From contig CACORJ010000002.1 in the NCBI GenBank assembly GCA_902629575.1, positions 1 through 64,000 on the forward strand: DNA of 64,000 bases, read 5' to 3'. Under the pieces are notes generated by a model. That model saw nothing but the letters and a program-made list of their open reading frames with translations, searched no databases and was not told the origin of the DNA. Positions 46,898 to 57,663 of the stretch are shown here, piece after piece. Positions within the stretch are counted from its first letter, which is position 1. Every line of letters begins with the position of its first letter. This stretch comes from an uncultured Pelagibacteraceae bacterium (GTDB lineage Bacteria > Pseudomonadota > Alphaproteobacteria > Pelagibacterales > Pelagibacteraceae). The position numbers and the translations under genes are program-made.

Positions 46898-47521
46898 TTA
46901 TTTAGATTTTCCTCTATAATTTTTTACCTCTAGTTGTTGACTTCTAGTCAGTGCAAGAGATTTTTTACTCACATTTCTAGTAATTACCGATCCTGCTCCA
47001 ATTATACTATTATCTGCAAGTGTAATCGGAGCTACTAAAGAAGAATTAGAACCAATAAAAACATTGTCTTTTATTTTTGTTTTGTATTTTTTAACTCCAT
47101 CATAATTACAAGTGATTGTTCCTGCTCCAACATTAACAGACTTGCCAATTAAGGCGTCACCAATATATGTTAAATGATTTACCTTAGATTTTTTTCCTAG
47201 AGTGCTTTTTTTAATTTCTACAAAATTGCCAATCTTGGACCCTTCCTTTAAGGTTGTACCAGGTCTTATTCTTGCGTAAGGACCTATTTCAACTTTATTT
47301 TCAATTTTACAATTCTCTAAATGACTGAACGATTTTATAGTAACATTGTCACCAATCCTCACTTTTGATCCAATAACTACATATGGTTCTATAATCACAT
47401 TTTTTCCAATTTTAGTATCTTTAGAAAAGTAGATTGTTTCTGGAGCTATCATATTTACTCTGGATTTTAAGAATTTATTTCTCAGTGAATTTTGGAAATT
47501 GTTTATTTTCAATTGTTTCAT
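46898..47521 (-). CDS. GlmU acetyltransferase (left-handed beta-helix) domain only
   Basis: [66 protein letters not shown]-terminal uridylyltransferase domain absent. Confidence 0.9.
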   Translation of the reverse strand: MKQLKINNFQNSLRNKFLKSRVNMIAPETIYFSKDTKIGKNVIIEPYVVIGSKVRIGDNVTIKSFSHLENCKIENKVEIGPYARIRPGTTLKEGSKIGNFVEIKKSTLGKKSKVNHLTYIGDALIGKSVNVGAGTITCNYDGVKKYKTKIKDNVFIGSNSSLVAPITLADNSIIGAGSVITRNVSKKSLALTRSQQLEVKNYRGKSK

Positions 47522-47592
47522 ATAGAAAATTACTTACATTAAGTATATATCTTTCTTAATTCACAAAATATTTCTTAAAAATACTTTTATTT

Positions 47593-48276
47593 ATGAGTCA
47601 AATTTACACAATTCTTTTTGATTTAGATGGAACTTTGGTAGATACAGCTCCTGACTTGATGAAAGCCCATAATCATGTGATGAATAAATTTGGATATCCA
47701 ACCAAGTCTACTGAGGAAATAAGAAACCTGGTAGGTCAAGGAGCAGGAGCAATGCTTGGTCGATCTATATGGGGTCAGGCTAAAAAAGAATTTGGAAAAG
47801 TTCAGGATGAAAAAATTAAAAAAGAAATGGTTAAAGAATTTGTGGATTATTATGGAAAAAATATTGTAAATGAAAGTAAACTAATTGATGGAGTTAAAGA
47901 TTTTTTAATTTGGTCAAAAGAAAAAAAAATTTCGATGGGAGTTTGCACAAATAAACAAGAGCATTTAGCAATTGATTTATTAAAAAAAATTGGAATTTAT
48001 GATTTTTTTGAATATGTGGCTGGACACGATACTTTTGCTTATTGCAAACCAGATCCAAGACATCTCACCTCAGTAGTTGAGATTTTAAGTGGTGACATAA
48101 ATAAAACTTTAATGATCGGTGACAGCGAAACTGATGCTAATGCGGCTAAAGCTGCAGGAATCCCAGTTATTTTGCTTGAGGACGGGTATACAGAAAAAAA
48201 TACAACTGAAATTTACCATAACCACTTGATAAAAGACTTTATTGGTATTGAAAAAATTATAACAAAATATCTTTAA
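47593..48276 (+). CDS. gph: Phosphoglycolate phosphatase-like HAD hydrolase
   Basis: LFDLDGTLVDTAPDL, MIGDSETDANAAKAAGIPVI. Confidence 0.93.
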   Translation: MSQIYTILFDLDGTLVDTAPDLMKAHNHVMNKFGYPTKSTEEIRNLVGQGAGAMLGRSIWGQAKKEFGKVQDEKIKKEMVKEFVDYYGKNIVNESKLIDGVKDFLIWSKEKKISMGVCTNKQEHLAIDLLKKIGIYDFFEYVAGHDTFAYCKPDPRHLTSVVEILSGDINKTLMIGDSETDANAAKAAGIPVILLEDGYTEKNTTEIYHNHLIKDFIGIEKIITKYL

Positions 48277-48327
48277 TATTGATTATTTTTTTTTAACTAT
48301 TAGAACAGTTTTCTATTAGGAGTTATT

Positions 48328-49830
48328 TTGATCATACATAATGTAAAAGTTTTCCCATCTAAAATTCACTTACCCAAAAAAAAGCAACTAGCTTGGAAAA
48401 TCGCAGAGATTGCTAGTGATAATGCAAAATTAAATAAAGAAGCAATTGAAATGGTGATTAATAGAATTATTGATAATGCTTCAGTTGCAATAGCTTCATT
48501 AAATAGACATCCAGTTGTTTCATCGAGAGAAATGGCTTTGAAACATTTAAGAAAAAACGGTGCAACATTATTTGGTGTTAATAGTAAACTAAAATTTGAT
48601 TGTGAATGGGCAGCTTGGAGTAATGGAACGGCAGTTAGGGAGCTTGATTTTCATGATACTTTTTTAGCAGCAGATTATAGTCACCCTGGTGATAATATCC
48701 CACCCTTACTAAGTGTTGCACAACAAAATAAAAAAAGCGGGCTTGATCTTTTAAGAGGAATAATAACTGCCTATGAGGTTCAAGTTAATTTGGTAAAAGG
48801 AATTTGCTTACACAAACATAAAGTAGATCATATAGCTCATTTGGGTCCAAGTGTTGCAGCTGGAATTGGATCAATGCTAAAATTAAATACTGAAACAATC
48901 TATCAGGCAATTCAACAAGCTTTACATACAACTATTTCAACAAGACAATCTAGAAAAGGTGAAATTTCAAGTTGGAAAGCTTATGCTCCAGCACATGCTG
49001 GTAAACTTGCAATCGAAGCTGTTGATAGAGTTATGCGAGGCGAAGGTGCTCCAAGTCCGATTTATGAAGGTGAAGATAGTGTAATTGCAAGAATTTTAGA
49101 TGGTAAAAAAGCTTTATATAAAGTCCCACTTCCAAAAAAAAACGAGAGCAAAAAGGCTATACTTGAAACTTATACAAAAGAATATTCAGCTGAATATCAA
49201 TCTCAGGCGCTAATTGATCTTGCAAAAAAACTGAAAAAGAAAGTATCAGATCTAAATCAAATTAAAAAAATAGACATCTATACCAGTCATCATACACATT
49301 ATGTAATTGGTTCGGGTGCAAACGACCCACAAAAAATGGATCCTAATGCAAGTAGAGAAACTTTAGATCACTCAATAATGTATATATTTGCTGTTGCATT
49401 AGAGGATGGCAATTGGCATCATGTAAAATCATACACAAAAAGTAGAGCTAAAAGAAAAAGCACGATTAAATTATGGAAATCAATAAAAACACATGAAGAT
49501 AAAAAATGGACTAAAAGGTATCATGATCCTAACCCTAGAAAAAAGGCCTTTGGAGCAAAAGTAATAATAACTTTAAAAAATGGAAAAAAAATTTCTGAAG
49601 AACAAGGAGTTGCTGATGCTCACCCATATGGATCAAGACCATTTAAAAGAAAAAACTACATCAATAAATTTTTAACACTTACTGAAAATATTTTAGATAA
49701 ACAAGAAAAAGACAGATTTTTAAAGACAGTTCAAAACTTGAGAAAATTAAAATCAGGGCAATTAAGTAAACTTAATGTCGAAGTTAAAAAAAGCAAAATC
49801 AAACGAAATTTAAAAAGAGGAATTTTTTAA
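48328..49830 (+). CDS. prpD: 2-methylcitrate dehydratase (MmgE/PrpD)
   Basis: PrpD family sequence; operon with prpB, prpC; TTG start. Confidence 0.93.
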   Translation: MIIHNVKVFPSKIHLPKKKQLAWKIAEIASDNAKLNKEAIEMVINRIIDNASVAIASLNRHPVVSSREMALKHLRKNGATLFGVNSKLKFDCEWAAWSNGTAVRELDFHDTFLAADYSHPGDNIPPLLSVAQQNKKSGLDLLRGIITAYEVQVNLVKGICLHKHKVDHIAHLGPSVAAGIGSMLKLNTETIYQAIQQALHTTISTRQSRKGEISSWKAYAPAHAGKLAIEAVDRVMRGEGAPSPIYEGEDSVIARILDGKKALYKVPLPKKNESKKAILETYTKEYSAEYQSQALIDLAKKLKKKVSDLNQIKKIDIYTSHHTHYVIGSGANDPQKMDPNASRETLDHSIMYIFAVALEDGNWHHVKSYTKSRAKRKSTIKLWKSIKTHEDKKWTKRYHDPNPRKKAFGAKVIITLKNGKKISEEQGVADAHPYGSRPFKRKNYINKFLTLTENILDKQEKDRFLKTVQNLRKLKSGQLSKLNVEVKKSKIKRNLKRGIF

Positions 49831-50726
49831 TGTATTTTGTCAAGAAAGAAACTAAACAAAAAAGAAAAGATTTTTCAGAAAAACTTAAATCAAAAAAAAT
49901 ATTAAGAGCACCTGGTGCTTATAACCCTCTCACTGCAAAATTAATTGAAGAGATAGGTTATGATGCTGTTTATGTATCAGGGGGTGTGATGGCAAATGAT
50001 CTTGGCTTTCCAGATATTGGTTTAACTACATTGCAAGATGTAAGCACAAGATCATATCTAATTTCAAGAGTAACCAACCTTCCAACTATTGTTGATATAG
50101 ATACAGGATTTAAATCCTGTAAAGAAACTATTGAAACTTTTGAAGATTTCGGGATTACAGGAGTCCATATAGAAGATCAGATTGAGAGAAAAAGATGTGG
50201 ACACCTAGATAATAAAGAATTGATATCAACTGATACAATGGTCAAAAAGATTAAAGAGTGTGTCTCAGCAAAAAAAGATGAAGATTTTAAAATTATTGCT
50301 AGGTCAGATGCTAAAAGTGTTGAAGGCATAGATAAAATGATTCAAAGATGCAAGGCTTACATAGATGCTGGTGCAGAAATTATATTCCCTGAAGCACTTC
50401 ATGATGAAAAAGATTTTGAAAAAGTCAGAGAAGAACTTTCATGTTATTTGTTAGCTAATATGACAGAGTTTGGAAAAACGAAATTATTAAATTATAAAGA
50501 ATTAGAAAATATCGGTTTTAATATTGTTATTTATCCTGTTACAACTCAAAGATTAGCAATGAAAAATGTTGAAGATGGATTAAGAGACATTTATGCAAAT
50601 GGACATCAAAATAATATTATTGATAAAATGCAAACCAGAAAAAGATTATATGATCTTGTAGATTATGAAAAATATAATAGTTTGGATGAAAAAATTTATA
50701 ACTTTAAAACTGATGGTCATGAATAA
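49830..50726 (+). CDS. prpB: Methylisocitrate lyase
   Basis: PGAYNPLTAKLIEEIGYDAVYVSGG, HIEDQIERKRCGHLDNKEL. Confidence 0.95.
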   Translation: MYFVKKETKQKRKDFSEKLKSKKILRAPGAYNPLTAKLIEEIGYDAVYVSGGVMANDLGFPDIGLTTLQDVSTRSYLISRVTNLPTIVDIDTGFKSCKETIETFEDFGITGVHIEDQIERKRCGHLDNKELISTDTMVKKIKECVSAKKDEDFKIIARSDAKSVEGIDKMIQRCKAYIDAGAEIIFPEALHDEKDFEKVREELSCYLLANMTEFGKTKLLNYKELENIGFNIVIYPVTTQRLAMKNVEDGLRDIYANGHQNNIIDKMQTRKRLYDLVDYEKYNSLDEKIYNFKTDGHE

Positions 50727-51850
50727 TGAGTGAAGAGATTAAAAAAGGTTTACTAGGTATAGTTGTGGACGAGACAGAAGTCTCAAAGGTAATGCCAGAA
50801 ATAAATTCACTTACTTATAGAGGTTATGCTGCTCAAGATCTTTGTGAATACTGTAGATTTGAAGAGGTCGCATATTTAATTTTAAATAAAGATTTGCCAA
50901 ACTCTATACAACTAAGAAAGTTTGAAAAAGAGGAGAGAACTAATAGAGATTTATCAAAAGATTTATATTCTATTATAAAGCGAATGCCAAAAAAATCTCA
51001 TCCAATGGATGTAGCTAGAACGGCTGTAAGCATTATGGGTCTTGAAGATAAAGAAACAAGTGACTCATCTCCTGAGGCAAATATGAGAAAGGCTATAAGA
51101 ATTTTGGCAAAAACCCCAACTGCCTTAGCAGCTTTTTATAGACTAAGAAAAGGTAAAAAAATTATAAAACCAAAAAAAGATTTGAATATTTCCGAGAATT
51201 TTTTTTATATGTGCTTTGGAAAAGTTCCACAAAAAGAAATAGTTAAAGCTTTTGATGTTTCTTTAATACTTTACGCTGAGCATAGTTTTAATGTTTCGAC
51301 CTTCACAGCAAGAACAATAACAAGTAGTCTTTCAGATATTCATGGCGCTATTACAGGAGCCATTGCTAGTCTTAAAGGCCCTCTACATGGTGGAGCTAAC
51401 GAAGAAGTGATGCATATGATGAATAAAATCAAAAATCCAGAAAATGCATTAAAATGGATTAATAATGCTCTAAAAAACAAAGAAGTCGTGATGGGATTTG
51501 GACATAGGGTTTATAAATCAGGAGACTCAAGAGTTCCTACAATGAGAAAATACTTTGCGAAAGTAGCAAAAATTAAAAAAGATAAAAAATTTGAAAAAAT
51601 ATATGACATTGTTGAAAAAGTTATGATTGAACAAAAAAATATTTATCCCAATGTTGATTATCCCACCGGTCCTACTTATCATTTAATGGGTTTTGATACT
51701 GATTTCTTTACACCAATTTTTGTAATTTCAAGAATTACTGGCTGGTCTGCTCATATAATGGAACAACATACAGCTAATAAATTAATAAGACCTTTAGCTA
51801 GTTATAAAGGTAGTCAACATAGAAAAGTTGTACAGTTGAATCAAAGATAA
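50726..51850 (+). CDS. prpC: 2-methylcitrate synthase
   Basis: Citrate synthase family: ALKGPLHGGANEEVMHMM, GFGHRVYKSGDSR. Confidence 0.94.
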   Translation: MSEEIKKGLLGIVVDETEVSKVMPEINSLTYRGYAAQDLCEYCRFEEVAYLILNKDLPNSIQLRKFEKEERTNRDLSKDLYSIIKRMPKKSHPMDVARTAVSIMGLEDKETSDSSPEANMRKAIRILAKTPTALAAFYRLRKGKKIIKPKKDLNISENFFYMCFGKVPQKEIVKAFDVSLILYAEHSFNVSTFTARTITSSLSDIHGAITGAIASLKGPLHGGANEEVMHMMNKIKNPENALKWINNALKNKEVVMGFGHRVYKSGDSRVPTMRKYFAKVAKIKKDKKFEKIYDIVEKVMIEQKNIYPNVDYPTGPTYHLMGFDTDFFTPIFVISRITGWSAHIMEQHTANKLIRPLASYKGSQHRKVVQLNQR

Positions 51851-51851
51851 T

Positions 51852-52481
51852 TTAGTTTTTTTCTATTTTTGCAAATCTTGATTTATATAAAATCTCACAT
51901 TTAAAATTATTTTTAATAACAAATTCATCTATCGCTTTTCTTACCCCAGGCGCATATGATAAATTATAATCATCACATAATATTGTTCCATTTTTGTTGA
52001 TTACTTCAATACAATTATCTAAGTCATTTTTGACAGTAAAATAGTCGTGTCCACCATCTAAAAAAACGTAATCAATTTTAGACATATCAATTTTTTTTAG
52101 CACAAAATTTGAGTTTCCCTTAATAAGATGAATATTTTTTTCAAATTTTTTTAAAAGATCTTTTACAGACTCTATACTATATGGATCTTGTTTTTTTATA
52201 TATTTAAAATAAAGTCTTTTTAACGGATTTGAGAAACTTGTATTAGGAATAATTTCTGATTTATTTTCTTCATTTTTTTCAAATAAATCTAATCCAATAT
52301 ATTTAAAATTATCTTTATGAATTTGATAAAGTAATTCACAAATATTTCTTGCGGTCACCCCGTGAAAAACACCAACCTCTAAAAAACACTTGGGTTTTTT
52401 TATTTCAATCTGATCAAGAAAAAAATCACCATCACCTTTTTGTTTAAGACTAGTTTTTCTGAAATACTTTTTATACTTCAT
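51852..52481 (-). CDS. Class I SAM-dependent methyltransferase family protein
   Basis: CFLEVGVFHGVTARNI, DYVFLDGGHDYFTVKND. Confidence 0.75.
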   Translation of the reverse strand: MKYKKYFRKTSLKQKGDGDFFLDQIEIKKPKCFLEVGVFHGVTARNICELLYQIHKDNFKYIGLDLFEKNEENKSEIIPNTSFSNPLKRLYFKYIKKQDPYSIESVKDLLKKFEKNIHLIKGNSNFVLKKIDMSKIDYVFLDGGHDYFTVKNDLDNCIEVINKNGTILCDDYNLSYAPGVRKAIDEFVIKNNFKCEILYKSRFAKIEKN

Positions 52482-52522
52482 ATTAATAACGTTTTAGTAA
52501 TATTAATATAAAAAAAAAGAGA

Positions 52523-53092
52523 TTAAACAAAGCTTATTATATTATTCGGATCTGGTCTCTTTCTTTCAGTCGGTTCCTCTTTTTTATGACCTAAATAAAT
52601 GAAGCCTGAAATTTTATCTTTTTTAATATCACCACCAAGATATTTTAATAAATTATCATTATATGCATACCATTCAGTTAGCCATTGGGCTGCATAATTT
52701 AAAAATTGTGCGCATGAAAGTATATTCATACAAACTGCTCCCGATGATAATCTCATTTCCCACTCAGGTATTTTTGAGTTTTCAATTGGACAGGATAGAA
52801 CTGCTATTACTACTGAAGCTCTTTGTAATCTTTTAGATTCTCTATCAATTGATACTTCGTCAGCTTTAGGATTTTGATTTAAAAACTCTTTGACGATTAT
52901 GTTTTCATCTATGTATTTTAGGGAGTCACCTTTGATAACTTTTATTCTCCATGGGTTTAATGCTCCATGATCTGGAACTCTTAAGCCTGCTTTTAATATG
53001 ACATCTAAATGTTCTGCAGGTATCTCTGCATTTGACATTTTTCTTGCCAACACAGATCTACGGCTAGAAAAAAAGTTACTTTTTTCAATCAC
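52523..53092 (-). CDS. Nitroreductase family protein
   Basis: SRRSVLARKM, ALNPWRIKVI, IYLGH. Confidence 0.88.
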   Translation of the reverse strand: MIEKSNFFSSRRSVLARKMSNAEIPAEHLDVILKAGLRVPDHGALNPWRIKVIKGDSLKYIDENIIVKEFLNQNPKADEVSIDRESKRLQRASVVIAVLSCPIENSKIPEWEMRLSSGAVCMNILSCAQFLNYAAQWLTEWYAYNDNLLKYLGGDIKKDKISGFIYLGHKKEEPTERKRPDPNNIISFV

Positions 53093-53103
53093 TATTTTTA
53101 AAT

Positions 53104-54129
53104 TTAACTAAATGCTTCTACCCAAGTTCCCTGTGTTGAAGCTTTAGAGTATTCAGTTGCACGTCCCTCAAAGAAGTTCATATGCTCAACAGCATTCAAC
53201 ATTGTATCAAGCCAACCAAGAGGATTTTTTTCTACATCATAAATTGGTTCTAAACCTAATTGAACTAATCTTCTGTTTCCAATAAATCTTATATAATCCT
53301 TAACTTCTTGTGCGGTTAAGCCTTCCATAGGACCCATTTCAAAAGCTAAATCAATAAAAGCATCTTCATGTGAAATAATTGTTCTGCATGCCTCATAAAG
53401 TTCTTTTTTTAGTTTTGGTGTCCAGATTTCAGGGTTTTCTTTTATAAACTCCTTGAAAATTCTAATCATCGAATTGCAGTGAAGAGTTTCATCTCTAACT
53501 GACCAAGTTACTATCTGACCCATACCTTTGAGTTTATTATGTCTTGGAAAGTTTAATAAAATAGCAAAACTTGCAAATAATTGTAAACCTTCTGTAAATG
53601 CACTAAAGACAGCGACTGTTTTTGCAATATCTTCTTTTGAATTTACATTAAAACCTTGCATGTAATCATATTTATCTTTCATCTCTTTGTATTTCATGAA
53701 AGCTGAGTACTCAGACTCAGGCATACCAATTGTATCTAATAAATGTGAATATGCAGCTACATGAACTGTTTCCATTGCAGCAAAAGCTGTCATCATCATT
53801 AATACTTCAGTTGGTTTAAAAACAGTTGTGTAATGTCTCAAATAACAATTGTTAACCTCAACATCAGCTTGTGTGAAGAATCTAAATATTTGAGTCACTA
53901 AATTTTTTTCAGGTTGTGATAAGTTTTTTTGCCAATCCCTCACATCATCGCCTAATGGTACTTCTTCAGGCAACCAATGAATTCTTTGTTGTGTTAACCA
54001 TGCATCGTAACACCATGGATATCTAAATGGTTTATAAACAGGATTTTCAACTAATAATCCCATTTTTTTTGGTTGAATTATTTCTTTTTTGTCCTCTTTT
54101 ACTTTTGTTTCTACTGACATGATAGACAC
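53104..54129 (-). CDS. nrdB: Ribonucleoside-diphosphate reductase subunit beta
   Basis: AAMETVHVAAYSHLLD metal/Tyr-radical region; adjacent to nrdA. Confidence 0.95.
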   Translation of the reverse strand: MSIMSVETKVKEDKKEIIQPKKMGLLVENPVYKPFRYPWCYDAWLTQQRIHWLPEEVPLGDDVRDWQKNLSQPEKNLVTQIFRFFTQADVEVNNCYLRHYTTVFKPTEVLMMMTAFAAMETVHVAAYSHLLDTIGMPESEYSAFMKYKEMKDKYDYMQGFNVNSKEDIAKTVAVFSAFTEGLQLFASFAILLNFPRHNKLKGMGQIVTWSVRDETLHCNSMIRIFKEFIKENPEIWTPKLKKELYEACRTIISHEDAFIDLAFEMGPMEGLTAQEVKDYIRFIGNRRLVQLGLEPIYDVEKNPLGWLDTMLNAVEHMNFFEGRATEYSKASTQGTWVEAFS

Positions 54130-56051
54130 TCCTCGTATTCCGGTTGTTCGTTAGTTTGTTTATTTTTAGATTTATATACATTTGCTGTAATATCAGTTGA
54201 TTTTGCATTATTGATATTTTCAGCTCTTTGAATTGATTTTGATCTGCAATAATAGAGGCTTTTTAAACCTTTCTTCCATGCATCAAAATGAATTCTATGC
54301 AATTCTTTTTTATGAACATCTGCTGGTAAAAATAAATTTACTGATTGTGCTTGGGAAATAAATGGTGTTCTATCTCCACTCAATTCTACAATCCATTTTT
54401 GGTTCAATTCAAAAGCAGTTTTAAATACGTCTTTTTCCAAATCTGTAAGGAAATCTAAATGAGAAACTGAGCCTTGATTTGTTGTAATTGTAGACCATGT
54501 TTCATCATCATTTTTGCCGTGTGTTTCTAAAATTTCCTCTAAATATCTATTTCTAACATTAAAAGATCCTGACAAAGTTTTATGAGTATAGCTGTTAGCT
54601 GCAATAGGCTCAACACCTGGAGATGCACCACCACAAATAATAGATATTGATGCTGTTGGAGCTATAGCAGTTTTATTTGAAAACCTTTCTTTAAAACCAT
54701 ATTCTGCAGCATCAGGACACGCACCTCTTTCTTCTGCTAAATCATTTGATGCTTTATTAACTTGTTCATGAATTTGTTTGAATATTTTTTTGTTCCAAGA
54801 TTTTGCCATGACTGATTCAAGAGGTATTCTATGTTTTTGCAAGAAAGAATGAAAGCCCATGACACCAAGTCCAACACTTCTTTCTCTTTCAGCTGAATAT
54901 TTTGCATCTTTAAATTGATCAGGAGCTTTTTTAATAAAGTCAGATAAAACATTATCCAAAAACCTCATTACATCACCAATCATATTCGGATCATCTTTCC
55001 ACTCATCATATTTTTCTAAATTTAAAGATGATAAACAACAAACAGCTGTTCTATCTCTTCCATCTTTATCAACACCAGTTGGTAAAGTTATTTCACTACA
55101 AAGGTTAGAAGTTTTAACAGTTAAATTAGCTAATTTGTGATGTTGAGGTATTTGTCTATTAACTGTGTCTATATAAATTATATAAGGTTCTCCAGTTTCT
55201 ATTCTTGCAGTTAACAGTCTTATCCATAAATTTCTCGCAGAAATGGTTTGTTGAATACTTCCGTCTGCAGGACTTTTTAAAGCCCATTGTTCATCATTTT
55301 CAACCGCTCTCATAAATGCATCTGAAACTAAAACACCGTGATGTAGATTTAGAGCTTTTCTGTTCGGGTCTCCACCTGTTGGTCTTCTCATTTCCATGAA
55401 TTCTTCAATTTCAGGATGATCAACAGGAAGATAGCAAGCTGCAGATCCTCTTCTGAGAGATCCTTGACTTATTGCCATTGTCAAAGAGTCCATCACTTTA
55501 ATAAAAGGAATTATTCCTGAAGTTTTTCCAACTTTACCAATTTTTTCACCTATAGATCTTAAGTTACCCCAATAACTTCCTATACCACCACCTTTGGCAG
55601 CCAACCAAACATTTTCACTCCAAAGATCTAAAATACCACCTAAACTGTCAGAGGCTTCATTTAAAAAACATGATATAGGTAATCCTCGTTTCGTTCCACC
55701 ATTCGATAAAACTGGTGTTGCCGGCATAAACCAAAGATTGCTGATGTAGTTATAAATTCTTTGTGCATGTAAATTATCATCAGCGTAAGTGCTTGCTACT
55801 CTAGCAAATAAGTCTTGAAAAGATTCATTGTGACCAAGATATCTATCTTTAAGAGTTGCTTTACCAAAATCAGTTAAATTTACATCCTTTGATCGATCAA
55901 TTTTAATAATAATACCTTTATCATTCTGAAAAAGTTCAGTTTCATCACTTAATGAAAATAAATCCGGTCTATTATTCTTTGAGACCTCAGTTACTTTTGG
56001 GCTATATTCAGAGACAGCTTTCTTTAAGGCCTGTGATAGTATTTTATTCAT
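54111..56051 (-). CDS. nrdA: Ribonucleoside-diphosphate reductase subunit alpha
   Basis: Catalytic motifs, GVMGFHSFL, TAIAPTASISII, C-terminal CLSCQ. Confidence 0.97.
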   Translation of the reverse strand: MNKILSQALKKAVSEYSPKVTEVSKNNRPDLFSLSDETELFQNDKGIIIKIDRSKDVNLTDFGKATLKDRYLGHNESFQDLFARVASTYADDNLHAQRIYNYISNLWFMPATPVLSNGGTKRGLPISCFLNEASDSLGGILDLWSENVWLAAKGGGIGSYWGNLRSIGEKIGKVGKTSGIIPFIKVMDSLTMAISQGSLRRGSAACYLPVDHPEIEEFMEMRRPTGGDPNRKALNLHHGVLVSDAFMRAVENDEQWALKSPADGSIQQTISARNLWIRLLTARIETGEPYIIYIDTVNRQIPQHHKLANLTVKTSNLCSEITLPTGVDKDGRDRTAVCCLSSLNLEKYDEWKDDPNMIGDVMRFLDNVLSDFIKKAPDQFKDAKYSAERERSVGLGVMGFHSFLQKHRIPLESVMAKSWNKKIFKQIHEQVNKASNDLAEERGACPDAAEYGFKERFSNKTAIAPTASISIICGGASPGVEPIAANSYTHKTLSGSFNVRNRYLEEILETHGKNDDETWSTITTNQGSVSHLDFLTDLEKDVFKTAFELNQKWIVELSGDRTPFISQAQSVNLFLPADVHKKELHRIHFDAWKKGLKSLYYCRSKSIQRAENINNAKSTDITANVYKSKNKQTNEQPEYEECLSCQ

Positions 56052-56083
56052 TTATATTGTTATATTTAGTTAATTGTGCGAAA

Positions 56084-56130
56084 ACAACTATATGTTGTGT
56101 ACGCTGGGTATTGATATACTATATAACAAG
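56084..56130 (-). promoter_or_regulatory. Candidate paired NrdR boxes upstream of nrdAB
   Basis: ACAACTATATGTTGTG (56084-56099) and TATACTATATAACAAG (56115-56130); shared ACTATAT core at 31-bp spacing, resembling NrdR consensus ACACWATATATWGTGT. Confidence 0.6.
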
Positions 56131-56208
56131 TAAATCAATAGAACATTTATAGAACAATAAAAAAAATATTCAACTATAAAAAAGAGGAAAAAGTAAGTAA
56201 TTAACAGG

Positions 56209-57663
56209 ATGACTCAGTCAATAAAAATAGACCCTTTAGGCTTTAGAGAATATGACGCACGATGGATCTATGAAAAAGATATCAACTCAGAGGGAATCAA
56301 AATTTTAGGTAAAGGACTAGGAACTCAAATTAAGAAGCATACTAATAAACAAAATCCGAGAGTAATAGTCGGACATGATTACAGATCCTATAGTGAGGAA
56401 ATAAAATCAGCATTAAAAAAAGGTTTGGTTTCAACCGGATGTTTTATCGAAGATGTTGGCTTATCTTTATCACCAATGGTTTATTTCGCTCAATTCAATT
56501 TAGATGCAGATGCTGTTGCAATGGTAACAGCTAGTCATAATGAAAATGGTTGGACAGGAGTAAAAATGGGAATCAAAAAAGGATTAACTCATGCGCCGGA
56601 AGAAATGAAAGAATTAAAAGAAATAACCTTAAATCAAAAATTTTCGAAAGGTAAAGGTAAAGAAAAAGAAATAAAAAATTTTAATGAAATTTATAAAAAT
56701 GACTTAATCAATAAAAATAAAATTAATAAAAAAATTAAAGTTGTTATTGCTTGTGGGAATGGTACAGCTGGTATATTTGCTCCTGATATTTTAAGAGGAA
56801 TTGGTTGCGAGGTAGTTGAGCTTGACTGTAATTTAGACTGGACCTTTCCAAAATACAATCCAAATCCTGAAGATTTAGAGATGCTTCATGCTATTGCTAA
56901 ATCAGTAAAAGAAAACAATGCTGATATAGGTTTTGGTTTTGATGGAGATGGTGATCGTGTAGGAGTAATTGATAACGAAGGCAATGAAATATTTTCTGAC
57001 AAAATTGGATTACTAATTGCAAGAAATCTATCAAATACCCATAAAAATTCAAAGTTTGTTGTAGATGTAAAATCTACTGGCCTTTACGTAACTGATGAAA
57101 TTTTAAATAAAAATAAATGTGAAACTTTGTATTGGAAAACAGGTCATTCTCATATCAAAAGAAAAGTTAATAAAGAAAAAGCTTTAGCTGGATTTGAGAA
57201 AAGCGGACACTTTTTTTTCAATCAACCATTAGGTTATGGTTATGATGATGGTATTAATTCGGCAATTCAGGTTTGTCATCTATTAAATAATCAAAATAAA
57301 AAATTAAATGAAATAATAAAAGAACTTCCCGTTACTTACCAATCTCCAACAATGGCACCATTTTGCAAAGATGAAGAAAAATATAATGTGGTTAACGAAA
57401 TGGTTAAAGTATTTGAAAGAATAAAAGCCCAGAAAATAAAGATAGATAATCAAGAAATTAAAAACATAATAACTGTAAATGGAGTTAGATTTTCTTTTGA
57501 AGACGGTTCCTGGGGTCTAATCAGAGCTTCATCAAATAAACCATCATTAGTTGTTGTAACTGAGAGTCCAACCTCAAATGAAAGAAAAATTAATATATTT
57601 AGATTTATTGATAAGATTTTAAAAGAAAATGGAAATGTAGGAGAATATGATCAGAAAATTTAA
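56209..57663 (+). CDS. Phosphomannomutase/phosphoglucomutase
   Basis: TASHNENGWTGVKMG, FGFDGDGDRVGVID. Confidence 0.94.
   Translation: MTQSIKIDPLGFREYDARWIYEKDINSEGIKILGKGLGTQIKKHTNKQNPRVIVGHDYRSYSEEIKSALKKGLVSTGCFIEDVGLSLSPMVYFAQFNLDADAVAMVTASHNENGWTGVKMGIKKGLTHAPEEMKELKEITLNQKFSKGKGKEKEIKNFNEIYKNDLINKNKINKKIKVVIACGNGTAGIFAPDILRGIGCEVVELDCNLDWTFPKYNPNPEDLEMLHAIAKSVKENNADIGFGFDGDGDRVGVIDNEGNEIFSDKIGLLIARNLSNTHKNSKFVVDVKSTGLYVTDEILNKNKCETLYWKTGHSHIKRKVNKEKALAGFEKSGHFFFNQPLGYGYDDGINSAIQVCHLLNNQNKKLNEIIKELPVTYQSPTMAPFCKDEEKYNVVNEMVKVFERIKAQKIKIDNQEIKNIITVNGVRFSFEDGSWGLIRASSNKPSLVVVTESPTSNERKINIFRFIDKILKENGNVGEYDQKI

Noticed and set aside
53104-56051. Unusual ribonucleotide reductase
   Set aside because: NrdA/NrdB keep the expected catalytic Cys tail and Tyr/metal-site motifs; the short overlap is ordinary operon packing.
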